In this document: piece after piece, positions 27,901-35,359 of the stretch | Layout of the letters: every line of letters starts with the position of its first letter | How positions within the stretch are numbered: the stretch's first letter is position 1 | Assembly: GCA_963716085.1 (NCBI GenBank) | Contig: OY970288.1 | Location: forward strand, 3,100,001 to 3,164,000 | Direction of reading: 5' to 3' | DNA: 64,000 bases | Source: Persicitalea sp963716085 | GTDB taxonomy: Bacteria > Bacteroidota > Bacteroidia > Cytophagales > Spirosomataceae | Position numbers and translations under genes: made by a program | The notes under the pieces: generated by a model | What the model saw: the letters and a program-made list of their open reading frames with translations, nothing else | What the model was told of the DNA's origin: nothing | The model's database searches: none

Positions 27901-28753
27901 TCCCAAGGCTCCAACCGCCGACCGCCTCGCCGCCCTGCAAGCCCTCAGCCTGCGCCAACGCCCCGAACTCGTGGCCCAACTCCCCGCGCTGCTCGACCAA
28001 CCTGCCCTGCGGCAGGCAACCATCCGCGCCGTGGCCAGCTACGACGCCGAGCCCCTGGGTAAACTCCTCCTGGAGCGCTATCTATCTTTAAATCCGGCGG
28101 AAAAAGCCGAAGCCATCCAAACCCTGGCTTCCCGCCCGAAGTACGGCTGGCTATTGACGCAGGCCATCGCCAAACAGGACATCCTCAAAAAGGACGTCCC
28201 GGCCTACATTGCCCGGCAGTTGCGGCGCGTGGTGGGCAGCGGTTTTGTGGAAGTCTGGGGTCCCATAGACCACGTGGCCTTTGACGAGAAGGTCTACACC
28301 AAGTACCGCAACCTACTGACCGACAAAGCCCTTGCCACCGCCGATCTTGGAAAGGGAAAACTCATTTTCAAAAACTCCTGCGGCCCCTGCCACAAATTGT
28401 ACGGCGAAGGCGGCAACATCGGCCCCGACCTGACGGGCTCCAACCGCACGAACGTGGACTACCTACTGGGCAACATCCTCGACCCCAGCGGCGAAATCCA
28501 GGACGACTATAAAATGGTGGTCGTTACCACCCGCGACGGGCGCACCTTCGTAGGCAACGTTGCCATAGAAACCAACCGCCAAATCACCCTCCGCGTCGTG
28601 GGGCAGGATGCCGTGGTCCTCAACAAATCGGACGTGCAGTCGCGCGAGGTGACGCCCGTGTCGATGATGCCGACGGGGCTGCTGGAGCCGCTGTCGGAGC
28701 GGGAAGTTTTGGATTTGGTGGGGTATTTGCGAACGAGGGAGAAGGGGAAGTAG
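24929..28753 (+). CDS. DUF6807 (PmoA-like) / PVC beta-propeller / HEAT / cytochrome c fusion
   Basis: 1274 aa with four parts. After a signal-like N-terminus, residues about 35-320 are a DUF6807/PmoA-like domain (YSPGHHKHQTGLYWGFTRV). About 335-700 is the PVC-type membrane-bound dehydrogenase propeller (MAFCWDDRGRLWVAENRDY, LNSFHWGPDGWLYGLQGF, FSNPWGIDFDAKGQMFITAC). About 705-1115 is HEAT-like helical repeats. The end is a cytochrome c domain with C-G-P-C-H at 1151-1155. Such proteins are abundant in Planctomycetes and Cytophagales and are thought to oxidise sugars or related compounds in the periplasm. It is divergent from susC and followed by ThuA. Confidence 0.85.
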   Translation: MRALLFLAVSSILGKGYFLAFPGLEDSGVLTTTETTLVIRQNEKAETIEIFRQGETKPIVTQVAQAGFRPYLHPIVAPDGKGLLTEYSPGHHKHQTGLYWGFTRVNGRDYFHHPTDGYWRRVSAKVLEAKGEEVKWQTVYDLLDENGKTTLTETQTWTMREEDGKYFLDLTWNGEAQTDVTIGKYDYGGLFLRMPWKEGIKGEVVNAARQRNEKAEGQRAMWVDAGMQVAGRDDLAHFAIFDHPTNKGYPQPWRVDSQLGIGPARARSGDWTIKKGETETIRHGIVVYTGELNDVELTRHWEKFTGKAGMYSTADLWNLARQEGRDAKLLSPEEAVAAITIKDGFAVNAWAAEPMVTQPMAFCWDDRGRLWVAENRDYESRAQGFSNDGNSRIVILEDTDRDGVADSRKVFMEGIAFPAALAVGFDGVFVGAPPNLLFVPDKNHDDRADTDDIEVRLTGWGIRDRHETLNSFHWGPDGWLYGLQGFATPSKIRKPGGKGRIYRHNDPFPENLLTGEGTDINGGVWRYHPTKEKFEVVAHGFSNPWGIDFDAKGQMFITACVIPHLWFVIPGGIYHRQGGQHFNPYVYDDIKTIADHRHRSAHGGARIYQSDAFPAGERGKIFMANIHEHAVLSDVLEPKGSGFVGHHGDDFMLANNAQWVGFSLEVGPEGGLYALDWHDADICGSDVLNKETGRIFRIMPKTSQAKDWPDRYADLGKMTDAQLVALQTSPSEWHARRARVILQGRAAKGKLAASTQPELRKLFQNYDQPDFRLRAMWALHVTDGFSKNDLFQALADPDAHVRAWAIQLLCQDQPPTSEVVLQLVKMAQNDPSPVVRLYLASAMQRLDKPSRWRIAEQLVRHDEDADDHNLPKMIWFGLEPMVAQNVTRALNLAIKSRIPMVTEFIARRMVDADATEKVVSTLENFPENNTLLAGMRNALEGRYDVVAPKNWPKVYAKLMKGDDATAIVARDIAQHFGDTEAAKNQLAALKNPKAPTADRLAALQALSLRQRPELVAQLPALLDQPALRQATIRAVASYDAEPLGKLLLERYLSLNPAEKAEAIQTLASRPKYGWLLTQAIAKQDILKKDVPAYIARQLRRVVGSGFVEVWGPIDHVAFDEKVYTKYRNLLTDKALATADLGKGKLIFKNSCGPCHKLYGEGGNIGPDLTGSNRTNVDYLLGNILDPSGEIQDDYKMVVVTTRDGRTFVGNVAIETNRQITLRVVGQDAVVLNKSDVQSREVTPVSMMPTGLLEPLSEREVLDLVGYLRTREKGK

Positions 28754-28968
28754 TGGAGTTGCAGGTTCAAAGCTTGCGCTATTTTTGACAACCATCTGCA
28801 AGTTGGCGGTAGCGGAGGCTAACAGGTATCAGAAATACGTTCACCTAAAGATATCATCAATCATGCCGACTGAAATAAAAAAGCAAAAAGAGAGAAAGAA
28901 TTTGACAGCGTCAAGACTTTTAGGGTTATCATTGATGGGTGAATTAATAGGTAAATAAACTCGATTTC

Positions 28969-28985
28969 ACGCCGGAGGCGTCGAC
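28969..28985. repeat. REP-like stem-loop, copy 1
   Basis: ACGCCGGAGGCGTCGAC: a CGCC-GGA-GGCG hairpin followed by TCGAC. It matches copy 2 except for one base on each side of the stem, and the two changes restore pairing. Confidence 0.6.
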
Positions 28986-29018
28986 GGTTAATAGAAATAG
29001 CTGAAATGGTCGAACCTG

Positions 29019-29050
29019 GCACCCCGGAGGGGTCGACCCCTCCGGGGTGC
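29019..29050. repeat. Perfect 32-bp palindrome, REP-like copy 2 / possible terminator
   Basis: The left half GCACCCCGGAGGGGTC is followed by its exact reverse complement, then TTTCTTT. It contains ACCCCGGAGGGGTCGAC, the paired-change version of copy 1. It may act as a terminator as well as a repeat. Confidence 0.7.
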
Positions 29051-29275
29051 TTTCTTTACAACCTTATTCATCTGTCAATAAAGACAAAATCTCGAAACAC
29101 ATAGCCAATATGAGTTTTGAACAACTACAAGCTCGTCTGTAAAACAGAAAAGTGCGATTAGATGATTAATAAAAATTCTATTAGTTTGCCGACAAGGTGC
29201 TGTATAATTGATGAACTGGCGAAATCAGAGTAGATATTAATCATTCATCTGATTTATTGCTTTTCAAGAACTGTT

Positions 29276-30031
29276 ATGAAAAAGTGCCTATTATTTGTCC
29301 TGCTTATTTGCGCAGCCTCACGCCTCTCCGCCCAGGAAATCTTAATGGTCGCCGACGAATTTCCAGCCATGGAAGTATTGGCCAAAGGACTCAAAACCCA
29401 AGAAGGACTTACTTCCAAAATCATTGCCCAGACCGACATGCCCAGTGACTTGTCGGGCTTCCAGGCGGTGGTGGTGTACATCCACAAAGACCTGAACGCG
29501 GGATCGGAAGAAGCCTTCATTCAGTACGCTAAAAATGGCGGCAAGCTGATTGTCCTGCACCATTCTATAAGTTCGGGCAAGCGCAAAAACAAGGACTGGT
29601 TTTCGTTTCTGGGTCTGGAACTACCCAAAGCGGAGGAAGCCGCCCCGGCCTACGAATACATCGACGACATGAACATGGACATCGTGAACCTGGCTCCCGG
29701 CCACTTCATTACCACGCACAAAGTAATTTATCCCGAAAAGATCGAATATCAGCCGGAAGGTGTTTCAAAACCCAAGAATCTTCCCGGATTTAATTTCCCT
29801 AAAACCGAAGTGTATCTCAACCATCATCTAATTATTCCGCGCACGATTCTGCTCGGTTTCAAATTTACCGACCCGGAAGGAAAAGAATGGATGCAGGATC
29901 GGTCGGCCTGGTGGATGAAGGCCGGAAAAGGCTCGGTGTTTTATAGCCAGGCGGGGCATTATGCTGAGGATTTTGCCGAGCCAACTTACGCGCGGATTCT
30001 TGCCAACGCGGTGATTTATAGCCCCGATTAA
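29276..30031 (+). CDS. ThuA-domain protein, exported
   Basis: A signal peptide (to LSAQ) precedes a ThuA/class I glutamine-amidotransferase-like domain: GFQAVVVYIHKDL, a nucleophile-elbow region without Cys, then GGKLIVLHHS near residue 87, and YSQAGHYAEDF and ARILANAVIY near the C-terminus, all typical of trehalose-utilisation (ThuA) proteins. Proteins of this type are thought to take part in disaccharide or 3-keto-sugar metabolism. It lies 3' of the DUF6807/propeller/cytochrome gene, a frequent pairing, and its stop is 12 bp from the phosphoesterase start. Confidence 0.82.
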   Translation: MKKCLLFVLLICAASRLSAQEILMVADEFPAMEVLAKGLKTQEGLTSKIIAQTDMPSDLSGFQAVVVYIHKDLNAGSEEAFIQYAKNGGKLIVLHHSISSGKRKNKDWFSFLGLELPKAEEAAPAYEYIDDMNMDIVNLAPGHFITTHKVIYPEKIEYQPEGVSKPKNLPGFNFPKTEVYLNHHLIIPRTILLGFKFTDPEGKEWMQDRSAWWMKAGKGSVFYSQAGHYAEDFAEPTYARILANAVIYSPD

Positions 30032-30043
30032 GAAGTGCAACTG

Positions 30044-30937
30044 ATGCGATTTTATAAGCACTTGGCGATTTTGTTTATTGCCCTATTGCAATTTTCGTGT
30101 TCCACTACCAAACCCCTGCTTCGGGTGGGTTTGGTGGCAGATCCGCAGTACGCCGACCAACCCACGGTGGGCAAACGTTACTACCGGGAGTCGGTCTGGA
30201 AATTGCAGCAAGCCGTAGATACTTTCAATAACCAAAAAATAGATTTCGTCCAGACCCTTGGTGATGTAATAGACAAAGAATGGGCGAGTTACGATTCCAT
30301 CCTACCCGTTTATCAGCATCTCAACCCAAGTATCGAGAGCTACCAATCACTAGGGAATCATGATTTTTCCATTGACTCGGTCCATATGCCCCGTTTGCTG
30401 GGCCGTTTGGGAATGTCCAGCTATTACTACTCCTACGTCAGGAAAGGCTTTCGTTTCGTCGTATTGGACGCCACCGACTACGCCTATTACTCCAATCCGC
30501 TGCACCAACGACCTGTTGACGCTCTGAACGAACACTACAAACGCACCGAAGGACAGCCCAATCATTACGAATGGAACAGCGGTATAGGAGAAGAGCAACA
30601 GGCCTGGCTGAGGCAGGAGATCGCGCAAGCCAGCTCAGCAGGCCAGAAAGTAATCTTATTCTCCCACATGCCGATACGGCCCGAAGGCGGTGCCCATAAT
30701 TTGTGGAATGCTACTGAGATATTGACGATTATCGAAGGGAATCCCAACGTAGTAGCCTTTGTCAATGGCCACAACCACGCCGGGGGGTATGTTTTCAAAA
30801 ACGGCATTCACTATATCACTATTTTCGGTATGGTGGATACCGAAATCAGTTCCTACGCCATACTGAATATTTACCGAGATCGACTGGTTTTGAATGGATA
30901 CGGTAACCAGAAAAGTTTAGAATTAAAAATGAAATGA
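30044..30937 (+). CDS. Calcineurin-like metallophosphoesterase lipoprotein (ADP-ribose/CDP-alcohol diphosphatase type)
   Basis: The signal peptide ends at QFSC. The metallophosphoesterase core is complete: D-x-Q/H in VADPQYAD, GDVID near residue 82, GNHDF near 107, a late FSHMP, and GHNHAGGY at the end. The combination ADPQYAD with LGDVIDK resembles the ADPRM (Mn-dependent ADP-ribose/CDP-alcohol diphosphatase) subgroup; the substrate remains a guess. ATG at 30044 gives the cleanest signal peptide; a GTG three codons upstream is possible. It is probably cotranscribed with the ThuA gene. Confidence 0.82.
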   Translation: MRFYKHLAILFIALLQFSCSTTKPLLRVGLVADPQYADQPTVGKRYYRESVWKLQQAVDTFNNQKIDFVQTLGDVIDKEWASYDSILPVYQHLNPSIESYQSLGNHDFSIDSVHMPRLLGRLGMSSYYYSYVRKGFRFVVLDATDYAYYSNPLHQRPVDALNEHYKRTEGQPNHYEWNSGIGEEQQAWLRQEIAQASSAGQKVILFSHMPIRPEGGAHNLWNATEILTIIEGNPNVVAFVNGHNHAGGYVFKNGIHYITIFGMVDTEISSYAILNIYRDRLVLNGYGNQKSLELKMK

Positions 30938-30941
30938 AGCG

Positions 30942-31772
30942 CTATTTTGCCTGCCTTTCGAGCGCCGGAATCAGGTCATCGACATAGTTGACTACTTTCA
31001 CGATCTTCCCTTCTTTATTTACCAGTAAGTGCGTGGGGTACATTCCAATTTCCAGTTTATTCGCCATGAAACTCCCCTGGTCCGGCACCACGGCGTATCG
31101 GAAGGGTTTCTTCTTAATGAAAGCTTCCAACTTCGGTTTTGTATCGCTCGCCAGGCTGACAAATTGAATGTCGGGATCTGCGGTATATTTCTCTACTAAA
31201 TGGTTCAATTCAGGAAACTCCTCAACGCAGGCCGTGCAACTAATGAACCAGCATTTCAGCACCAGTATTTTCCCTTTGGTCGAAGCCTTGTCGTAAGTTT
31301 TCCCGTTCAAGTCCGTAAAGCTGAACTCCGGCACCTCTTTCCCTTCCCAGCTCAGGTTTTTTAATTCGTAGGAAACTAGATTTTTGATGGTTCGCCGTCT
31401 GTCTTGGTTGGCTTGGCCGGATTGATACAAAGCGTAAGTAGGTATTCCCTCTCTCAGTTTCGTTTTGAGTGCGATATAATCTCCGGTGGCCAGTTTTGTT
31501 AAAAAAGCCAACTTGGTTAATTGGGTCAAATCCGTATCGACTCCAACAAAGTCCTGAGCCAGGTGAATGGTACGGTAGTGATAGCCGTACCAAGTCCTGT
31601 AATCGTTCAATAGGGCGTCCGCATCTACTTCAAAATCTTGATCTGGCAAGGTTTGGGTATTTCCGGCTTCGGCGGTTTGCTGTTGCTCAGCGCTTTCGGT
31701 GCGATCATTCTTTTGGCAGGACCAAAAAATTGGCAGGACAACCAGGGTACATAGCACGGGTGATCGTTTCAT
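30942..31772 (-). CDS. TlpA-like thioredoxin-fold lipoprotein
   Basis: The signal ends at FWSC. A helical segment of about 130 residues precedes a redoxin domain: FSFTDLNGKTYDKASTKGK, then the active site C-T-A-C in WFISCTACVEEFPEL (C-x-x-C, near residue 185), the cis-Pro loop in IGMYPTHLLVNKEGK. It should act in the periplasm in thiol-disulfide exchange. It lies 16 bp downstream of the metallo-beta-lactamase gene on the same strand, so the two form an operon. A thioredoxin could keep the zinc-ligand Cys of the lactamase reduced (speculative). Confidence 0.85.
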   Translation of the reverse strand: MKRSPVLCTLVVLPIFWSCQKNDRTESAEQQQTAEAGNTQTLPDQDFEVDADALLNDYRTWYGYHYRTIHLAQDFVGVDTDLTQLTKLAFLTKLATGDYIALKTKLREGIPTYALYQSGQANQDRRRTIKNLVSYELKNLSWEGKEVPEFSFTDLNGKTYDKASTKGKILVLKCWFISCTACVEEFPELNHLVEKYTADPDIQFVSLASDTKPKLEAFIKKKPFRYAVVPDQGSFMANKLEIGMYPTHLLVNKEGKIVKVVNYVDDLIPALERQAK

Positions 31773-31788
31773 AAGCAGGAAAATTAAG

Positions 31789-32580
31789 TTAGTTATCAAA
31801 TAGCTTCGCCGTGTAATCGAGCAATTCCTGCCCGCCTACTCTACCGTGTCCCGGTATCACAAGAACGGTTTCGGGATATTTGGCCTTGACGGCTCGGGCT
31901 GTTTCGGGCCAGGCGGCCACGTTGGCGTCTTCCAGATTGCCTTTTGCTCCTCCCACCTCTTTGACCAGACAGCCGCCGAACATGGCTTTATCGGCGGGGA
32001 AATAGCCGATCACATTGTCTTTGGTGTGGCCTTCGCCGATGAACTGCGCGTACACTTTATGGTCCCCTACGGCAAGTGCAAGTGATTTGTCAAAGCCATT
32101 TTGGGGTTGCCTGGAATCTTTGTCCTGCAAAAAGGCAATCGTGCGATTCTCGGCGTAGGAAGGAACATTCTTTTTGTGGAATGCTTCCAGTCCGCCCACA
32201 CAATCGGCGTGGAAATGGGTGGCAATCACGCCTTTGATTTTCACACGGAGTTTTCCGGTAAGGTAATCGATCAACTCCTGGGCGCTTTCGTTGGTACCAG
32301 GGGTGTCGAAAACGACGGCCTCCTTTCCATTGACTACAATCATCCCGTTGCAGGCCACTTTACCAAAATCGTTGGTTTGTAGGTAGGAAATGTGTTGAAA
32401 GACGTGGTCGGAGAGTTTGTTGACGACCAGGTTTTCGGAATCGTACAACGATGAATCGCTGATGGCTGTTTTGCGGATAACGGAGTGGGCGGAGGTGTCG
32501 GACTGGCTTTGTTTGCTATTGGTGGTTTGGCAGGAAAGCAGGATGTGGGCTAAAAACAAAGAAAGGGTCAGAGTTCGCAT
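31789..32580 (-). CDS. Subclass B1 metallo-beta-lactamase-like lipoprotein
   Basis: 263 aa from the ATG at 32580 (earlier in-frame ATGs lack a signal peptide). The signal ends LLSC. The zinc site is complete in B1 pattern: H122, H124 and D126 in THFHADCVGG, H185 in GEGHTKDN, C204 in FGGCLVK and H245 in IPGHGR. The B1 Cys distinguishes it from B2/B3 enzymes. The region GNLEDANVAAWPET also matches B1 enzymes. These hydrolyse beta-lactams including carbapenems, but activity of this one is unproven. It is chromosomal, with no nearby integron or resistance genes, and is followed by a TlpA-like gene. Confidence 0.88.
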   Translation of the reverse strand: MRTLTLSLFLAHILLSCQTTNSKQSQSDTSAHSVIRKTAISDSSLYDSENLVVNKLSDHVFQHISYLQTNDFGKVACNGMIVVNGKEAVVFDTPGTNESAQELIDYLTGKLRVKIKGVIATHFHADCVGGLEAFHKKNVPSYAENRTIAFLQDKDSRQPQNGFDKSLALAVGDHKVYAQFIGEGHTKDNVIGYFPADKAMFGGCLVKEVGGAKGNLEDANVAAWPETARAVKAKYPETVLVIPGHGRVGGQELLDYTAKLFDN

Positions 32581-32928
32581 CAGCAGGAACGTTGAAAAGG
32601 TTGGGAAGCCCAAAACTATGAATTTAAGCTGCTCTTTTTTACTGCCCTTTCGGAAAATGGTAGAAAATGCAAAAATGGGATCGTGGCACAACTGCAACCT
32701 GTCCATTCCCGACGGACTTTTTGAAAGCGAAATCTTCATCGACTGCGGCCGCTCCATGCTCCGGCGCTTTCAACTGGAAGGGCAGACTTTGGAGAATGAA
32801 GTGGTGGCGGATCGGTTGTTATTGAGTTATTGATACTTTGTCATTATTCGAATTACAAACGCTGGGGAGTCAACGCCAGCGGGCGACCATCCTGATTTGA
32901 AATCAGGGTTAGCGGGGGCAGTATTGAT
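32581..32928. other. Intergenic region with possible decayed fragment and inverted repeats
   Basis: About 350 bp. A plus-strand frame ending at 32833 includes SEIFIDCGRSMLRRF, faintly like ribonuclease-Z-type metallo-hydrolases, too weak to call. The 3' part holds two hairpins listed separately. Confidence 0.35.
32860..32907. repeat. Two adjacent hairpins, REP-like
   Basis: CGCTGG / CCAGCG (32860-32865 with 32876-32881) and CCTGATTT-G-AAATCAGG (32891-32907). They lie before the 3' end of the interrupted gene and may terminate its transcript or be part of a repeat family. Confidence 0.45.
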
Positions 32929-33539
32929 TCACTTGAAATTGCTTTTGAACTGCCCCTTGCGCTCCAACTCTTTGATTACGTCTTCTTCAATTTTAGTATG
33001 CTTAATGGGTACGTTCTTTTTCCAAAATTCAGAATCATAGGATACTTCTTCATATATTTTTAGGTCATCCAGGAAAAGACCGCCATACTTTTTCCCTTCT
33101 CCTAGATTTGGGATTTCGTCGTTAAAATAAAGCCAGGCGTTTTCAACATTTTTTTGCCGCGTCCAGCGATTGGTATATATCTGCCTGAGGTAGATATTGT
33201 CAAATATCATCTGCTTATCTCCATTCAACGAAAATTTAGCATCGATTTGAGTTTCAGTAGCCGATACTCTTGAAATTGGGGAATAATATGTCCCCATGAC
33301 TGCTGCCAGGGTATCGTGTTTTGTGTAAACATATATATCACCTTCAAACTGAAATATATGCTTGTCCCTTTTTTTAGGTTTACAGTGAATTTTCACTAGC
33401 TCATCCTTGCTATCAATGCCAGAATAGCCTTGGATTCTAAAATCATAAAGCAAAGTGATGTCTTTGGAATTCAAAGGATAAACTGTGTACGGTTTGTAGA
33501 TGCTTGTGTTTTTAAACGTGAGATACAAAAAATTTTTAT

Positions 33540-33549
33540 GGGTGTACCT
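33540..33549. repeat. Target-site duplication, left copy
   Basis: GGGTGTACCT, identical to 34678-34687 across the IS. Confidence 0.9.
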
Positions 33550-34641
33550 CTAAGTACAGTACAAAAGTTTATCAAGTTTCTGAAAATGAGCATGGTTAAG
33601 CGCAATGTTTTGCAAGTGGTTGAGACCGTGCCTGAACAAGGAGTTCAGCGGCTGGCTTCCCGTCCTGAGTTTCTTGATCGGAATTTTTCTGCCGTTGGCC
33701 ACCAGCCACTCGCCCGCCCTGATGGCCCAAACCAGCGCGATGGCCAGCAAAAACAACAGCGTCCTGATCCGGCGGTGATCGTTGACGCGGCACTTCTCGA
33801 GGTTGAAGCCACGGGATTTGAAGGCGCCAAACAGTGTCTCGACCTGCCACCGCTGGGCGTAAATCCCGGCCATGCCTCGCACGCGCTCACGGCTCATCAG
33901 GATCAGGAAGTCCTCGCCCTCCAGCTTCATACCGGTCAGGTAGGCTCGCTGCCCGTAAACGACCCTGGGTTTGCGAAGCACCTTCAACCTCCTCTCGCCG
34001 AAGACCTTGTCGGCCCGGCAGGACTTGCCGCCATTGACCACTGCGGCGTTGGCCCGCACCCGGATGACGGGTGTGAACCAGCCCGTCCACATCTCCTTAC
34101 CGATGAACTCGCGGTCGCCCGTCAGGTAAACCTTCTGCCCTGGCTTGACGACCGCCCAACGTTCAAGGGCCTTCAAAAGGGCCAGCCGCGTCTGCTTGCT
34201 GCTGTTGCCCTCGCGGTTGGCCGTGTGCCACAGCAACGGGATGCTCACACCCTTGTGGGCGATGCCCAGCATCAGTATCTGCACCGTCTGCCCGCGCTGG
34301 ATGTAATCCGTGCGATCCAGTGTCAGCACCACCTGGTCGGCCTGTCCGTAGGCCGACCAGACCAGCTTGAAGTACGCTCGCTGGCCGAAGCGGAAGCCAC
34401 ACAGCAGCCGTTGCAGGCGCTTGTACTTCGAGGACAGCAGAATGTCCAGGCAGACGCCCTTGCTCCACTCGCTGAGCGAGCAGTCGTTAAGCTTTAACAG
34501 ACTCACGATCAAACAACTGATAAATTTTACGCGACGTATGTCGCAGGTAAAGTGACATTTGATGGCATTGAATACCTCTTTCTCTTTACTTTGCATCGGG
34601 ATAGTCTGGGTAGAGTTGGTTTCGCAACTCAAATCTACCAT
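33550..34641 (-). CDS. IS4-family transposase
   Basis: 363 aa from ATG at 34641 (an alternative ATG at 34596 gives 348 aa). The catalytic set is complete: Asp in LTLDRTDY, Asp in TGDREFIG and the YREK signature YAQRWQVETLFGAFK with exact Y-x2-R-x3-E-x6-K spacing. The C-terminal ~80 residues are helical. The stop TAG is formed by the last three bases of the element's terminal repeat. It is probably active. It runs in the same direction as the gene it interrupts. Confidence 0.93.
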   Translation of the reverse strand: MVDLSCETNSTQTIPMQSKEKEVFNAIKCHFTCDIRRVKFISCLIVSLLKLNDCSLSEWSKGVCLDILLSSKYKRLQRLLCGFRFGQRAYFKLVWSAYGQADQVVLTLDRTDYIQRGQTVQILMLGIAHKGVSIPLLWHTANREGNSSKQTRLALLKALERWAVVKPGQKVYLTGDREFIGKEMWTGWFTPVIRVRANAAVVNGGKSCRADKVFGERRLKVLRKPRVVYGQRAYLTGMKLEGEDFLILMSRERVRGMAGIYAQRWQVETLFGAFKSRGFNLEKCRVNDHRRIRTLLFLLAIALVWAIRAGEWLVANGRKIPIKKLRTGSQPLNSLFRHGLNHLQNIALNHAHFQKLDKLLYCT

Positions 34642-34677
34642 TTTCAGGCTATCCTATTTTTTTTGTCCTGTATTTAG
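33550..34677 (-). mobile_element. IS4-family insertion sequence inside the carboxypeptidase-regulatory gene
   Basis: The left end CTAAGTACAGTACAAAA and the complement of the right end CTAAATACAGGACAAAA match in 15 of 17 positions. Length is 1128 bp, with a 10-bp target duplication. It carries a single transposase. It differs clearly from the element at 20470 in sequence and in GC content (this one is GC-rich). Confidence 0.94.
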
Positions 34678-34687
34678 GGGTGTACCT
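34678..34687. repeat. Target-site duplication, right copy
   Basis: GGGTGTACCT, identical to 33540-33549. Confidence 0.9.
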
Positions 34688-35359
34688 TTGATCCTCAAGT
34701 TCTGCAACTCTGACATTCAGAGGCTTCCACTCTACTACTCCCGTTGTGCTCCAAGCCACGTTCATGAAGCTCTCGTGAATTTTGGTGTAGTTGCCTCGAT
34801 ACTGGGAAGTCTTTTGGTAGAAAGCTTTCCTGTAAAAAGTTGCGGTACTGTCCGCTTGAGCTTTCCAAACTACTGCGTTGATTATCGCGATCGCTGGATT
34901 CCCAACCTGAGCCTCTGCGAGTTCTATTATAGCAAGGGGCAGCGAAATCTTCTGATAGGACTTATCGACTACCTCCTTCTGCATTTTCTTGTAGCTCACA
35001 TGACTAAAAATGAGTGTTACAGGAAATTTTTGAACGATTAGTTCAAACTCTCCTTCCTCGTTCGATAGCGTACCTCTCCCGCCATCTGAATTTATGATAC
35101 CTGCTCCCCTGATTGGTGCTTTCGTTATCTCGTCAACAAGCATACCGCGTACTGCAACCTGGGCAGATGCATAGGATGAAAAGAGTAAGACTACCAAGCA
35201 TTTGCAAAAGCGGGCGATAGGGTTTCTCATAAATGCGCGACCATTGTATTTTTAAAGTTCGCCATATAGAGATCCGTTGGCTCAGAAAGGTTGGAAAGGG
35301 CAGGCTTTTAAGAGTTAGGAAGTAGTGAGTTAGTCATCATCGAGCTATCGCAAGTCTCC

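Larger units (their letters stand above)
28754..29275. other. Intergenic region with REP-like palindromes
   Basis: About 520 bp without a supportable gene. It holds two related palindromic elements at 28969 and 29019 (listed separately). The rest is AT-rich and featureless. Confidence 0.5.
32929..35230 (-). pseudogene. Carboxypeptidase-regulatory-like surface protein gene interrupted by IS
   Basis: The 5' part (35230 to 34678) encodes a signal peptide (to ASAQ), a CarboxypepD_reg-like domain (VAVRGMLVDEITKAPIRG) and the start of a second domain. The 3' part (33539 to 32929) continues it without its own signal. Deleting the IS and one target duplication joins the frames exactly across YT-HKNFLYLTFK, giving a protein of 387 aa. 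The function of the intact protein is unknown; it belongs to the carboxypeptidase-like-regulatory proteins common in Bacteroidota. Base composition is more AT-rich than that of neighbours. The parts are otherwise undamaged, so the insertion looks recent. Confidence 0.9.

Noticed and set aside
32600..32833. Possible ribonuclease-Z-like gene fragment
   Set aside because: Only one short stretch (FIDCGRSMLRRF) looks similar; the rest of the frame has no fold signature and overlaps the leader of the metallo-beta-lactamase gene.
33430..34497. A 355-codon open frame on the plus strand over the second IS
   Set aside because: Antisense to the IS4 transposase and crossing the IS boundary and target duplication, so not a real gene.
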